DNA of 64,000 nucleotides from Molanna angustata. Its lineage: Eukaryota; Arthropoda; Insecta; Trichoptera; Molannidae. A program made the position numbers and the translations under genes. Location of the stretch: NCBI GenBank assembly GCA_963576475.1, contig OY754972.1, forward strand, positions 27,066,424-27,130,423. The letters are read 5' to 3'. Positions 9,820 to 21,340 of this stretch are shown here, piece after piece. Numbering within the stretch: the first letter of the stretch is position 1; each line of letters begins with the position of its first letter. The notes below the pieces were generated by a model that saw only the letters and a list, made by a program, of their open reading frames with translations, made no database searches and was not told the origin of the DNA.

Positions 9820-12800
9820 ATGGCTCATCAATGTAATTTTAATATACTTCAATGGAATACACGTAGTGTAATTGCCAATAAAGCCGAACTTCAACTTTTA
9901 CTAAAAGATTTCTCTCCATTTTTTGTTGCTCTTTCTGAGACCTGGATCAAACCAGAGTCGCATTTCCATCTATTAGGATACTCATGCTTACGTGATGACA
10001 GGGTCGATGGTAAAGGTGGTTCTGCCATCTCAACGGTTTTCTCAATTACCAATTCCTGGTATTCGAATTTTCGACTTAAATGTAGTAGCAGCTCGTATTA
10101 ATGACATTTCTTTTTTATCAGTATATATTTCTAGGCCTTCCGACTTCATCATTGATCAACTCAAAGATATAATTGAATCCATTCCTCCTCCTATTTTAAT
10201 TCTAGGAGATTTGAATATGCATCACACTCTTTGGGGCTCTTCCAGAACCTGTCATTTTGGAAGAAAACTATACAATTTACTCGATGAACAGAACCTTTGC
10301 ATTTTAAACAACGGTTCTCCTACCCGGTTTTCTCCACCAATGCAAAACATTAGTGCAATTGACTTATCGATATGTTCCCCCTCCCTTGCTCCTTCACTTA
10401 CATGGAATATTTTGCAAGATTCTCATGGTAGTGATCACTTTCCCATCATTCTCTCTTTCCCTAAATCTATAAAATTCCCAAATACCAGTTCAACTCGATT
10501 ATTCAATTCAAATAAATTTAATATTGAAAAAGCTCAATGGAATGAATATTCTGTAATGCTCGACAATATAATTAAAACTTTTGAATGGCCCTCAATATCT
10601 AACATTCATTCTGCATATGACCGTCTTATAAAAGCAATGATTCAATCAGCTGAAACCTGGATCCCCCTCAAAAACATTATCCCTCGTAAAATTCCATCTC
10701 CACCATGGTGGGATGAAGAATGCTGTGAAGCAATACATAAACGTAAAGAAGCTATGAAATCTTATTCATCAAATATGTCTGAATCCAATTTTATTCTTGT
10801 CCGGAAAATTCAAGCGCAGACTAAAAGACTATTATTAAAAAAAAGCGTCAAGGATGGAAATCTTTTTGTCAATCTCTCTCTCCAGACACTCCTTCGTCTA
10901 AAAATTGGGAAAATATAAGAAAATTCCGTTCTGTATTTTCCTCAAAAAGGCATAATAACTTTATTGGACCTTGGATAAATTCATTCTTAAATAAAATCTC
11001 TCCTCCCTCAGCTCCCAATTTTGTAGATTTACCATATACATACCTACTTAATTCTTTTGAGCATCATTTTGATTCACCATTTTCTTTAGAGGAACTTAAT
11101 ATGGTCCTCAATAAAGTTAAAGACTGTTCCCCAGGTGTTGATGGTGTCCCTTATTCATTCTTGAGTAAAGCATTACCGCATACTCTAACATATTTTTTAG
11201 CTATGGTAAATATCATGTTTAATACTGGTCGAATTCCTTGCTCTTGGAAAAATTATATAATAATTCCAATTCTGAAACCCAGTAAAGATCCATGTATTGG
11301 TGATTCATATAGACCGATCGCACTATCACCAGCATTAGCAAAAATTACAGAACATTTGGTTAAAAACAGATTAGAATGGTTTTGCGAGAGTGAAGGGATT
11401 TTAGATGTTTCCCAATTCGGTTTTCGAAAGTCCAAAAGTTCTATGGATAACCTCAGTATATTTACAACAGACGTTCAGCTCGCCTTTTCTCGGCAATCTT
11501 CTGTTATAGCTGTTTTCTTAGATATCACTTCTGCTTACGATAATGTCATTTTATCTATTTTGAAACAAAAAATGCTTCAGATGAAATTCCCTTCAAAATT
11601 AACTCATTTTATTTTTAACATAATGTCTGAACGAACTATTTCTGTTCACGTTGATGGAATGACTTATTCCAGACTAACTTGGAGAGGAATTCCTCAAGGA
11701 TCTGTTCTTAGTCCTCTTCTATACAATATTTATGTTGCTGATCTCTCTAATATTTTACTTCTTGATACTCATATCCTTCAATATGCAGATGACCTTCTTA
11801 TTTATGTTATTAATTCATTAATTTCTCCCGGTACTATCCTCCTAAATAATGCGATGATAAATCTCGAAAAATGGCTTTCAAATCATGGTTTAGAGATTTC
11901 TCCTTCAAAGAGTTCTGTTGTTTTGTTTACCAGAAAACGACACCCCCCTTCTATTTTTATAAAATATTATCATGTCCTCATTCCATCCTCTTTAACTTAT
12001 AAATACCTAGGCATTGTGCTAGACTCAAAATTAACATGGAAACCTCATGTTGAAAAATTATCTTCTACCTGTCAAAAAAACATAAACATTCTTCGAGCGG
12101 TAACAGGAGTATGGTGGGGTGCTCATCCTCTCTCTGTCAAACTTTTATACAATGCAATTGTAAGAAGCCACCTAGATTATGGATCTTTCCTATTTAATAT
12201 TTCTAGCAAGTATCTTCAACAAAAAATTGATTTGCTTCAATATCAATCCCTTAGGCTAATATCTGGAGCTATGAAGTCCACTCCCACTAATGCTCTTCAA
12301 GTTGAATGTGTGGATGCTCCTCTCATTATCCGCAGACAATTCTTATCAGATAGATATTATTATAAATCAGCCATGACTTCCACTCATCCTCTAATTGATA
12401 AACTTAATCTCCTTTCCAATATTATTAGAACATCTCCTTATTGGAAAAATAAAAACGTTCCACATTTGGTTCAAAGTTTCCGGAAATTCAACAATCACAA
12501 TGTACCCATTCAACAATTCCATATACTTCCAATTTTCTCCACCCCTTTTGATGTCATAACATTTACTCCTTTTACAATCCAGTCATTGGGTATTTTCAAA
12601 AATAGTTCTCAATGTGAATCAGCCTTTCGAAGTATAATCAACAATAAATGGAATGATTGGACTCTTATCTTTACCGATGCTTCCAAAATTAGTGATAATG
12701 AGCATGTTGGTGTTTCAGTATACTGTCCCTCTATCCAGATCTCAAGACTAATTCAACTACCTCCTTATTCTACAGTTTTTACTGGTGAATGTATTGGCAT

Positions 12801-13530
12801 TATCGAAGCAATTGAAATGGCTAAACAATTTAAATTTAAGAAAACGTTGATTCTTTCTGATTCCCTAAGCTCTATACAATCAATTTCACAAAATCCTTTT
12901 GATTCCCCTGCCAATTGGCTGTCATTGCATATTAAAAATATTATTTTTGATATGAAAAAAAAAGATCTCGAAATAGCTATTGCCTGGATTCTAGGTCACC
13001 GTGGCATTATTGGTAATGAGAGAGCTGATAATTTAGCTAGATTTGCTATTTCATCGGGTGATCCTCACAGATACAAATTTAATTTGATTCATGACATCCT
13101 TCCTCTTGTTCATTCTTATATGTTGAATGAATGGAATACACACTATAATTTATCTTCAATTTCAAAAGGTTCAAGATATGCATCGATTCAAAAATTTATC
13201 CCCATCAAACCATGGTTTTCCAAATTTCGTTGTAGCAGACATGAATCTTCCGTCATATGCCGATTGAGATTCGGACACTGCTGTTCCCCTTCTCACCTAG
13301 CAAGGTTGGGTATTAAGAACTCATCTCTTTGTCAATGTGGCCAAGAAGAAGGCAGCTTGGATCACATATTTTTCAATTGCCCTACATCTAAGTTCCCAAT
13401 ATCTTTAACACATCTGATTAAATTTAAAATATTTCCTCCTCATAATATCACCTCCTTACTCAGCCTTAATAAATTTCAAGTACTTAATGTTCTTACAAAA
13501 TTTATCAGACAGAATAACGTCAAATTGTGA
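9820..13530 (+). pseudogene. LINE-A ORF2: AP endonuclease, reverse transcriptase, RNase H; two frameshifts
   Basis: Endonuclease motifs: LQWNTRS, SETWI, ILGDLNMHH, GSDHFPI. The frame shifts near 10025-10035 and again at the A-tract near 10838; after it, coding runs intact from about 11101 to 13530. RT motifs include YRPIALSPALAK, FLDITSAYDN, GIPQGSVLSPLL and the catalytic LQYADDL near 11785. RNase H follows with DAS, GECIGIIEA, LSDSLSSIQS and AWILGHRGIIGNERAD. A cysteine-rich C-terminal segment (CQCGQEEGSLDHIFFNC) ends the protein. The enzyme nicks target DNA and primes reverse transcription there; this copy cannot make it. Confidence 0.88.
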
Positions 13531-13765
13531 TTTCATTTTCTACTTCCCATTTAAAAACAAAACTTTTTTCACAACTTTTTAAATTTTTAATTTCAGTATT
13601 AATTATTAATATTTATTTTTTTTTTTGGTTTCCCACATATTTTATAATTTGTTGTTTATTTTATTGTAATTAACAAATGCACGATTTTGTAACAAACTTG
13701 ACTCTGGCCAATGTTCCTTCATTTGAGGTTACAAGTGCCATTTAAATAAATAAATAATAATACTT

Positions 13766-14480
13766 TAAATCCTGGCAACACCGTGGTTGACATTTGACTT
13801 GACGTTTGACAAATGACGGTTATATTCTCTTTGATGACCGATAAATTATGTTTGCAAACTCAACATGTAGTCTAAATCTAAACTAAATGATATTACTTAA
13901 ATGATCACCTATTGTGTGTTATGTGTATTTAGATTGTATAATTTTTTATGCTTAAATAAGGATATTCGCCTTTTCAGTTAATTTAGCAAGCATTCGCAGA
14001 CTCTTATTTTAACTGCAGACATTAAAGCGGTACTATAGTTTGGTTATGGACATTTTATATTTAATTCACCAGAATTTGATGTATTTCAGATTAGCATTAC
14101 AGTAGCGAGATGTATTCTAAGTGCAATTTTTTTAATACTATAATTTATTTTGCCAACTGTAACCACTAAAATATAAAATCATGTATGTTCTCTTCGGTGA
14201 TAATTTTTTTTTCTTGTTTATGTTTACCTCCGTTTCACGATGAAACTTTATCTGTTACAGAAACATATTATATTATTATGTTATATTTTTCAACTTGCAA
14301 CTGACAGTATAGCCAATCAGCGGAGACTTCTAATTGGCTGTTAAATTATTATATTAGATGTAATATATATGCTGTTAATCTTCCAAAAATTTACAAACAA
14401 ATAAATATAATAATTTTAGTCTAAATTTAATACTTAAACTTTGTCGTATGTCTGTTGAATAACAAATGAGAACGTATGAG
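13766..14480. other. Unassigned AT-rich sequence
   Basis: No coding motif, RNA gene or clear repeat was recognised between the LINE-A tail and the LINE-B fragment. Confidence 0.5.
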
Positions 14481-15075
14481 GCCGACTTAAAAATTATTTA
14501 CCAGTTAAGACTAAAATCACTCTAACGCGACGTCTTACGTAGGCGATTCAAGGCGAACGCGAAGCGGCGCGAAAATAACAATCAGTCGGTAACTATTGAA
14601 GTGTCCTGCGTTACCGACCGCGAGTAGGGTACGGTGTGACATGGTACGATGCGAAGCGAACGCGATCAATTTGTTTGATATTTTCGCGCGAATTGGAAGC
14701 GGTGCCATAGTTTTTTTTGGTAAAGTATAATGTCAGAAGCACGATTCGCGTGCCCGTAGTACAGAGCCGCAGTCTCGCACCGCATCACTTTGAATTCGCA
14801 TGTATCCGTTCGGATCGCTTCGCATTCGCTTTGAATCGCCTACGTAGGATGTCGCATAACTCAACAACACATGCTACCATTACTTGACTACGCTGACGTT
14901 GCCTACGCTGAGATTCAACTGAAGATCAACTTAACAAACTCGAACGGTTACAAAATGTCTGCATTCTATACGTGTTTGGAAGTTCGACCACGTATCCGAG
15001 AGCAGGCAACGACTGAACTGGCTAAAGATCCGTCACCGAAGAGATTCCCGTGTTCTTTCCCTTTATATATTTTGT
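14481..15075 (+). mobile_element. LINE-B fragment interrupted by a MITE
   Basis: 14481-14526 and 14857-15063 match the LINE at 58490-58735 closely (TTACCAGTTAAGACTAAAAT; GACTACGCTGACGTTGCCTA), i.e. a piece of the C-terminal half of its RT. Small deletions relative to that copy break the frame, so the apparent 70-residue frame at 14871 is only a remnant. After 15063 the sequence jumps to TTTGTATTTTTAA, resembling the LINE 3' UTR. Confidence 0.8.
14527..14856. mobile_element. MITE with about 40-bp terminal inverted repeats
   Basis: Ends share GCGAC-TC-TACGTAGGCGATTCAA and GCGAAGCG-like subterminal repeats in inverted orientation. The exact insertion point is shown by the uninterrupted copy at 58515 and flanked by TAAC (14523-14526, 14857-14860). 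About 330 bp, GC-richer than its surroundings (GCG-rich), no coding capacity. Confidence 0.75.
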
Positions 15076-15439
15076 ATTTTTAATACTATAAAAGTCTTTA
15101 ATTAGTATTATTATTAGGTGATGTATGTATGTCGAGTATCGAGACGACAATGCGTATATGTCAGAATAGGAAAATGTGTTCGATTCAATATGGTTATATA
15201 GTTTTTATAGTTCGATTCAAGTTTTTTCAATTAAGTTTTTGACAAAGATATACATTGTTAAAGATATTGAGAAAACTTACCACGTTAATAAGTTTTGTTG
15301 AATTTGATAGTAATATATTTTTATCGGATACCTACCTGGATATTAACAAAACACGATGAAAACAGAGTGGATGTCTTTGAAAGAAAAATCTTATGCAGAA
15401 TATACCTATGTACCTATTAACGACTGTCAAACATGGCGT

Positions 15440-15600
15440 AAAAGATATATATCACCGAGCTTTATGATCTTTACCAGGACCTCAGCATAGTCATGAGCCA
15501 TGGGGCAGCAGAACTGGAAGGTGGCAGCCAACGATAGAACAGTATGGAGAAGATTCTTGGACACAGATAGGACCCATCAAGAGTTGTGACGCTAAGAATA
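15440..15600 (+). mobile_element. RTE-like LINE fragment (3' coding end), decayed
   Basis: Translates in pieces to WKVAANDRTVWRRFLDTDRT, which resembles the extreme C-terminus of RTE-type LINE RT proteins, with an in-frame stop nearby. It is followed by an ATG-rich short repeat (TAATGATGATGAT) that may be its tail. Confidence 0.45.
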
Positions 15601-15615
15601 ATGATGATGATATTT

Positions 15616-16100
15616 TTATGTGAATAAATTAATTGATTGTTGGCAATTATTTAATTTTATTTTCTTAAATTTATCTTCATAAATTTGAAAGTAAAATAAT
15701 TTGTTAATTAAATGAAACATACAGAAATGTTTTGAAAATATAGATTTCTTCTTCCTTGCCTCTTCCCAGTTCATCTGGAGCGGCCCTTCTGGTACGACCT
15801 TTCCTTTCTTGCCCTTCGGAGATCTTTCCATCTTGCGTCATTTCTCTGGTTAGTTGCTCCTCCCTCAACTCCTTAATATTTGTCCACCAGGTGGCCTATG
15901 TACGGCCTCTATTTCTGGACTGAGTGCGTATATCCTGTGTGAGTTTAACTATATGAACCTCATTTCGTCTGGTAATGTGTCCGTACCATCGGTGTCTGGC
16001 CTTTAGTTTCTCCGGAATAGAGGCGACTCCAAAACTACCTCGGACGTATTCATTTCTAATTTGATCCTCCTTTGTAACACATCTAACTCTATCACTCATA
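15616..16100 (-). mobile_element. RTE-like LINE fragment, C-terminal coding end
   Basis: Two minus-strand frames (15896-16099 and 15616-15831) are parts of one degraded protein: VRCVTKEDQIRNEYVRGSFG, KARHRWYGHITRRNEVHI, WWTNIKELREEQLTREMTQD, RRAAPDELGRGK. RWYGHITRR and the following DMR/TQD-like segment are typical of the region after the RT in RTE-type LINEs. The frames are joined by a stop and a frameshift, so it is a pseudogene. Confidence 0.6.
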
Positions 16101-16206
16101 ATAATAACTCATAATTCTTTATTTTCAAATGTTTGAATGTTAACTTTGTGGTTCATATTTAACAAATTAAATTTAAAGATATAACTTTGTATTAACCACG
16201 TTTTTT

Positions 16207-16266
16207 GGTTGAAACGATGCGACCGGTTTCGGAACTAACCGTTCCCTCATCAGGCTAACTTTCAAC
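16207..16266 (-). ncRNA. hammerhead ribozyme (left arm of palindrome)
   Basis: Same catalytic core and stems as the copies at 4018-4077 and 519-578, on the minus strand: CTGATGA, GGAAC/GTTCC, GAAAC, GGTC, stem I GTTGAAA/TTTCAAC. No core base differs from the PLE-1 copies. Confidence 0.72.
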
Positions 16267-16293
16267 TGTTGCAGGCTAACTTTCAACTGTTCA

Positions 16294-16353
16294 GTTGAAA
16301 GTTAGCCTGATGAGGGAACGGTTAGTTCCGAAACCGGTCGCATCGTTTCAACC
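16294..16353 (+). ncRNA. hammerhead ribozyme (right arm of palindrome)
   Basis: Plus-strand partner of the ribozyme at 16207-16266, with intact core and stem I. In a transcript crossing the whole element the two arms would pair into one long hairpin, competing with ribozyme folding. Confidence 0.72.
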
Positions 16354-16439
16354 AAAAAACGTGGTTAATACAAAGTTATATCTTTAAATTTAATTCATAA
16401 TTCTTTAGTTTATTCCTAAAAATTTCATTTGAAAGCAAG

Positions 16440-16845
16440 CATTACATACATACCATCACGCCATGTCCCTCGCGGGGTAGGCAGAGAGAACCAAACGCTA
16501 CTTATTTCTATCTTGACACACATTCATCGACATTCATACATTGTCCTATACATATTCATTTGTTGTTCATGCTTCTGACATCTCCGCCTTTCAAAATAGC
16601 GTTCCCATGGATATGCCATCCCTTACTTGGGCGGCCCCGACCTCTCATTCAATTCCTGTCCGCAATGTATATTTTCTTCGTCAGGCGTTCCTAATTCATT
16701 CTGCCCATGTGTCTAAACCATCTCAATGTGTTCACTTAAATTCTATTAATGACATCTTTCTTTATCTTACATTCTTTCCTTATGTCCTCATTTCTGACCC
16801 TCTCATACATCGTCCTATTATATCTTCTAACATGACTTTTAAAAT
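16440..16845 (-). mobile_element. RTE-like LINE 3' end with CATCACGCC motif and tetranucleotide tail
   Basis: On the minus strand, pieces of a LINE protein are readable (NRTMYERVRNEDIRKECKIK, TLRWFRHMGRMN, MRGRGRPSKGW) with several stops, followed by GGTTCTCTCTGCCTACCCC...GGGACATGGCGTGATGG and a (TATG)n tail. The tail motif recurs at 20444, 21020, 22690, 25885 and 50600, marking 5'-truncated copies. Such tails are common in lepidopteran genomes. Confidence 0.65.
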
Positions 16846-16849
16846 ACTT

Positions 16850-17390
16850 AATTCTATAATGGCATGCATTTATAGAATTACCTGTTAATAATGTATAAAG
16901 GGGCTCTGGAGGATATCTATTGCAGGTATGTGTACTATTCCATTGTTACAACACATTCCTGGGTTTTCTCCCTTCCATTTCGAATCACCACAATATGTAC
17001 AAATTATAGACATTCTACCAAAAGTTGATACTGGCTCAGAAATAAATTGCAACTATAGGTTAATATCTACATATATTGCAACTATAGGAAAAAGCAGAAT
17101 TTTCCTTTTGTCTCCATGATTCATGTTTCAATGCCACATCTGTTATTTTACATACAAAAAAAATAGTGTTTGGCGATATTGTTAAGCGTTTTCAATTTGA
17201 TTCCTCAGGGGCCTTATGACTTGAAGACTTAGAGGCTGTTTTATACTTTTAATGCTGCTAAGATGGCGCATTCAAGTGCAGTAATTTCTATTACTTCAAC
17301 GTCTTGCATATTCATCTGATCTATTATCATTAAATTATCACGACTCCCTACCTCTATCCAATTACTTGAAGACTGAAAATCTGTATTTCT
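16850..17390. other. Unassigned; contains a MITE end near 17174-17213
   Basis: No gene was recognised. GGCGATATTGTTAAGCGTTT-CAATTTGA...GGGGCC at 17174-17213 is a diverged end of the palindromic MITE seen complete at 48320-48502. Confidence 0.45.
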
Positions 17391-17393
17391 TCT

Positions 17394-17579
17394 TTATTGC
17401 TGCAGAAATTGTAATACCCTATACGCCGTCATTCGTAATCTACTGGCTTCACATCTCCTTTCTTGCTGTTCTTTAGATTCGTTTGCCCTAAGTGCAACCA
17501 TTCGCAACATGTTATTTTCATGTGCCATTCCTTCTGCACTTATTAACCTACTCCTAGAAGAATGACATAACCTGTACAC
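17394..17579 (-). pseudogene. Possible Helitron-associated protein fragment
   Basis: The minus frame contains MVALRANESKEQQERRCEAS and RLRMTAYR, resembling the repeated ANESEEQ/RLRMAxxR segments found before the helicase region of some insect Helitron proteins. No Rep or helicase motif lies nearby. The assignment rests on this one short match; it may be chance. Confidence 0.25.
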
Positions 17580-18039
17580 CGAAATACAATAATCACCAAC
17601 TCATTTATGAAAATATCTTTAAACAAATACCTACGTTCTTTCCATATGTGAATGTTGATTTAAAATTTACCTAAATTCACCGAGAATTGAAATTTCAACT
17701 TACATTTTTTTGTAACTATATAGGCTAAAATTTGATTCTGAAAGAAAATAAAATATAAAGTTATTAAATATTGGAAAATAAACTAAATCAATACATATTA
17801 ATTACGATAAAGTAGGTAACTTTCGAATATTTGACAGCTGAAAGAATGGTGGAACAACGCGAGGAAAGCAAATCTGACCCACAATGCAAAAGGAACCATT
17901 TGTTCAACGTGAATTGCTCACTCTCCCTGTGTCGGATTTTATTACTTCGTGCCATTTGAGGTCTAATTACGATAGGGACGCATATATCAGAATGTTGGTA
18001 TTTTTGTCATCTTCAGGGTAAATTCACATATATATCAAT

Positions 18040-18760
18040 TTTGGCGACTCGGCGAGTAAAGCATAAAAGCATTCTTTAATTCTTTTTTTTTTTTTTTAAC
18101 ATGTCTACGTAGGGGACGCCAGCTATTAGGATTTGGGTCCATTTTACTCTTCCGAAGAAGCGCACTACGTAGCGTTGGGAGGGGTTTGCAATCTAGAAAA
18201 GAGTTTATTAATTCGGATTTTAAAAAGACCCGGGTTGTACGAAGATGGAAACACAGAATTCGGAAGATCGTTCCACAGTCGGGCTGCTGAGTTAATAAAG
18301 GAGTTCGAGAAGCGACTTGTTCGTATATGTTGAAGGTCCACTGTGAATGGATGCTGCGATTGAGTGAAGCGAGTGACTCTGTTGCGAGTGGGTGGAGGAG
18401 GGACCAAAGATGCAAGTTCTTCTGAGCAATTCCCGTGGTAGTATCTATAGAATAAACTTAAAATACCGACTCTGCGTCTGTGTTCTAGTGATTGCAATCC
18501 ATCAGTCAGTGATGGATCATCAATCAGACGTATAGCACGCCTTTGGACAGCGTCGAGGGTATTCAGTAGGTATTGGGGGGCGCCACTCCAGAGGTGACTG
18601 CCATATTCAATAATTGGGCGTATTTGCGCTTTGTAGAGTATACAGATCTGGGTCTTAGTAAAATATCTGCGCGCTCTATATAGTACGCTCAATTTTTTGG
18701 AGGCGAGTTTCACCTTAGCTTCGATGGAGCCCTTGTAGTGTAAATGTAGCCCTTGTAGTG
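18040..18760 (-). mobile_element. LINE fragment, C-terminal third of RT
   Basis: A 5'-truncated LINE with a single minus frame: ASKKLSVLYRARRYFTKTQI, LYKAQIRPIIEYGSHLWSGA, LDAVQRRAIRLI, and an end FINSAARLWNDLPNSVF. These are the thumb and C-terminal segments following the RT of CR1/jockey-group LINEs. The catalytic FADD region is absent. Coding stops near 18165 and a poly-A-like run (T-run on plus, 18084-18098) marks the 3' end. Confidence 0.75.
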
Positions 18761-18769
18761 TAATTGTAA

Positions 18770-19957
18770 CATTTAAACTAACTTTCTTTTGAAAATAATA
18801 AAAAAAACATATCAGCTTGTGAGGCTTTGTGTTTTTATACTGTTTCAAATGTAATATTATAAAAATGTAATATTGTAAGTTTTTTACTCTACTGTAAAAT
18901 TGCCGATTTCCACATAGAAAGATTTCAAACGAATGTAAGAACAGGCAGCCTTGGGCAGACTGACATGAATATAGTCGTGCACAAACATTCGCAAATCCAG
19001 AACGACAATCTTACCAGGTCTACTTTATTTATATCACGCCGGTGGCACTCTATTGGTAGCACTGGTTTTACTTTACGCTTACATCTCCAAAGGTGGCGCT
19101 ATTTATTTTTTCTTTATGTTGGTATTTTTGAAAATGCAATGTAAAATTTTCAGACCTTCAGCATACTTCAGTTGTGTTTTGTTGTTTGTTGTGACGCGAA
19201 ACATTTTGATCCTTTAAAATCTTGAAGTAAACCAGATAATAAATATAACACGTGTGATTTTGTAAAATTCTTGTTGTTTTCGGTGTTCATCTACATACAC
19301 ACTATCACGCCATGTGATGGTGATGGTGTTAATCTATTGCCAGCTTTTTGTGTTTTTCGATTATCCAGTGGGTCCCAACTTCCATACAAAAAAATGTTCT
19401 ATAGGAGTTATCATCATCATGTAACCAACATAGAAAAACTAAATTTAGCCAATATTACGAACCCAATTTGCAAAACTACACTAGCAAACTTCAAGTGATT
19501 TCAAACCATTTTCTGCCATTTTCTTTTAACCTTTCAATTTTGCTGTTGGTTATTGAGGTTATCTAAGACGCATTTTATTTTTTTTATTCTGTTTGGGTGA
19601 TAAATGATAATAACGCACGATTTTAAGACTTCTGAGGATAATATAATTAAATAAGGTAAGATTTATATTTATTTATTCAATATAATTCCATTTCATAGAA
19701 ACATCTTCTATTTTGCGGACCACTATGAACCGCGTGTGAAGTTTATTTCAAAGAGAATATAACCTACGGATATATGGTTTATTTCTTTTTGCTATGAAAG
19801 CATTAGAGTACATATTTGTTTTGAATGTTATTGTTTAGGACCACATGTTAAATGAATTCTTTTGCTATCAAAGCATGGAAACATCAGTGTAGATATTCAT
19901 TCAAGTTTAAAATCTAGGTTATTGATCTTATTAAATTAAAAAATAAACATAAAAACG
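18770..19957. other. Unassigned intergenic sequence
   Basis: No coding motif was recognised. A first exon of the THAP gene downstream may lie here but was not identified. Confidence 0.4.
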
Positions 19958-20139
19958 ATGTATACAATAGTATACCTATACTTACTTACTTTCCGTGTCC
20001 GGAACACCATCATATTGGTTGGTGCTCCGGTGGTGGAAGGATTGGCCGGCATTCTGCCGTTTCCAGGGACGCCCGATTGCTTTTCCGAAGTTAACCGAAA
20101 CTCAATCTACGTGGAGGCTCCTTCCGTGTCCCCAGTATA

Positions 20140-20360
20140 CCTATTATATTTAAACTCTAGTAGCGGTGTTAAATACTTTAGATTGCAGTTATCAAGTCTT
20201 GAAATAACATAAGCGTTGATGAGAGATTTAGTAGCGTCTATTGGAAGATTTCTGCGAATTGACTTGATTCTACGAAGATGATAAAATGCTGCTCTAGTTG
20301 TGCAATTTATTTGTTTTTTGAGTCAGGCTAGAGTCTAGGTGGACTCCAAGGAGTAATGTT
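20140..20360 (-). mobile_element. LINE RT fragment, decayed
   Basis: On the minus strand, LLLGVHLDSSLTQKTNK followed after a frameshift by HLRRIKSIRRNLPIDATKSL and NAYVISRLDNCNLKY is the well-known post-catalytic RT segment of CR1/jockey-group LINEs. At least one stop and one frameshift; no other part of the element was recognised. Confidence 0.65.
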
Positions 20361-20443
20361 GTTATTGTTTAAAACCATATGACAATTATAATTTATTATG
20401 CTATAGGAGTTTGAAAATAATTATATTAGTGTATATATTCAAG

Positions 20444-20640
20444 TTACATACATACCATCACGCCATGTCCCTTGCGGGGTAGGCAGAGAGAACCGAACGC
20501 CACATTTTTCTATCCTGGCACGCATCTCTCGCCTCGTCCACATTCATGCATCGTCTCATACATGTTCGTCTATTGCTCACACTTCTAACATTTCCGTCTG
20601 TTGCTCACAGTTCATCTATTGCTCACACTTCTAACATTTC
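20444..20640 (-). mobile_element. RTE-like LINE tail copy
   Basis: Contains CATACATACCATCACGCCATG...GGGGTAGGCAGAGAGAACC, the same 3' end as at 16440, with the tetranucleotide tail at the left. Strongly 5'-truncated, no coding part. Confidence 0.65.
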
Positions 20641-21019
20641 GTTTCTTTTTTGTCTTCTTTAATTAAAAAAAAATATGTTGAACTAGGCCTTATATTTTAT
20701 TAAAAATATAAGATAAACGTTGAAAATCGGGGTATGCCATTATTTTTCTACAAGAATTTATACAGAACATTATCAAAAAGTAAAGATACATTTTTCTTTA
20801 TAAATACCCAAACTATCTAAATTATTTTTTTCAAAACGATTTGTTAAGAAATTATGATGGTATATCAAATTGAAAAATAAGTACGTTGGCAGCTGTCCCC
20901 CCCCTTAATGCTTAATTTATTTTATAATAATTTTATTTAAGTGTAAAAAATAAGTACATTTCCTTACACCTATTATAAACCAAATAATTTAAATAATGTT
21001 GGAATTTTTTTTTACATAG

Positions 21020-21205
21020 TATGACTTATTCTGAAAGATGGAAATGTTAGAAGCGTGAACAACAGACGAACGTGTATAAGACGATGTATGAATGTTGATG
21101 AGGCGATGAATGTGTGTCAAGATAGAAAAATGTGGCGTTCGGTTCTCTCTGCCTACCCCGTGAGGGACATGGCGTGATGGTATGTATGTATGTATGTATG
21201 ACTTG
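21020..21205 (+). mobile_element. RTE-like LINE tail copy with (ATGT)n
   Basis: Plus-strand version of the tail, GGTTCTCTCTGCCTACCCC...ATGGCGTGATGG followed by GTATGTATGTATGTATG. It is inverted relative to the copy at 20444-20640, with about 380 bp between the two. Confidence 0.65.
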
Positions 21206-21340
21206 GAAAAAAAATACAAACAAGAAAATATTCCAATATCCATATTCACAAAACAAAGGATGCACATAATATTTTAAAAGAATTTTTTTATGTATTCAAT
21301 AATCAATAGGTACATAATGCATTTATCATTTTGATTTCAG

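Larger units (their letters stand above)
8100..13765 (+). mobile_element. LINE-A, near full-length I-like non-LTR retrotransposon
   Basis: Contains ORF1 (zinc-knuckle gag-like protein), ORF2 (endonuclease, RT, RNase H) and a 3' end of AAATAAATAAATAATAA near 13745-13760. RNase H after the RT places it in the I-like group (I/LOA relatives) rather than the classic jockey clade; the exact clade is inferred. At least one ORF1 and two ORF2 frameshifts make it inactive. The 5' boundary is approximate. Its minus-strand relative is at 1-5125 and a diverged cousin at 42.6-48.1 kb. Confidence 0.88.
16122..16394. mobile_element. Coding-free palindromic PLE-1 derivative with two opposed ribozymes
   Basis: A 273-bp element made of the PLE-1 terminus in minus orientation (16122-16271) directly followed by the same terminus in plus orientation (about 16291-16394). 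The centre is a short repeat of GGCTAACTTTCAACTGTT. It is flanked by a perfect 13-bp duplication TCATAATTCTTTA (16109-16121 and 16395-16407), so it inserted as this unit. As in full PLE-1, the left arm carries about 50 extra bases beyond the right end. No coding sequence. Confidence 0.88.
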
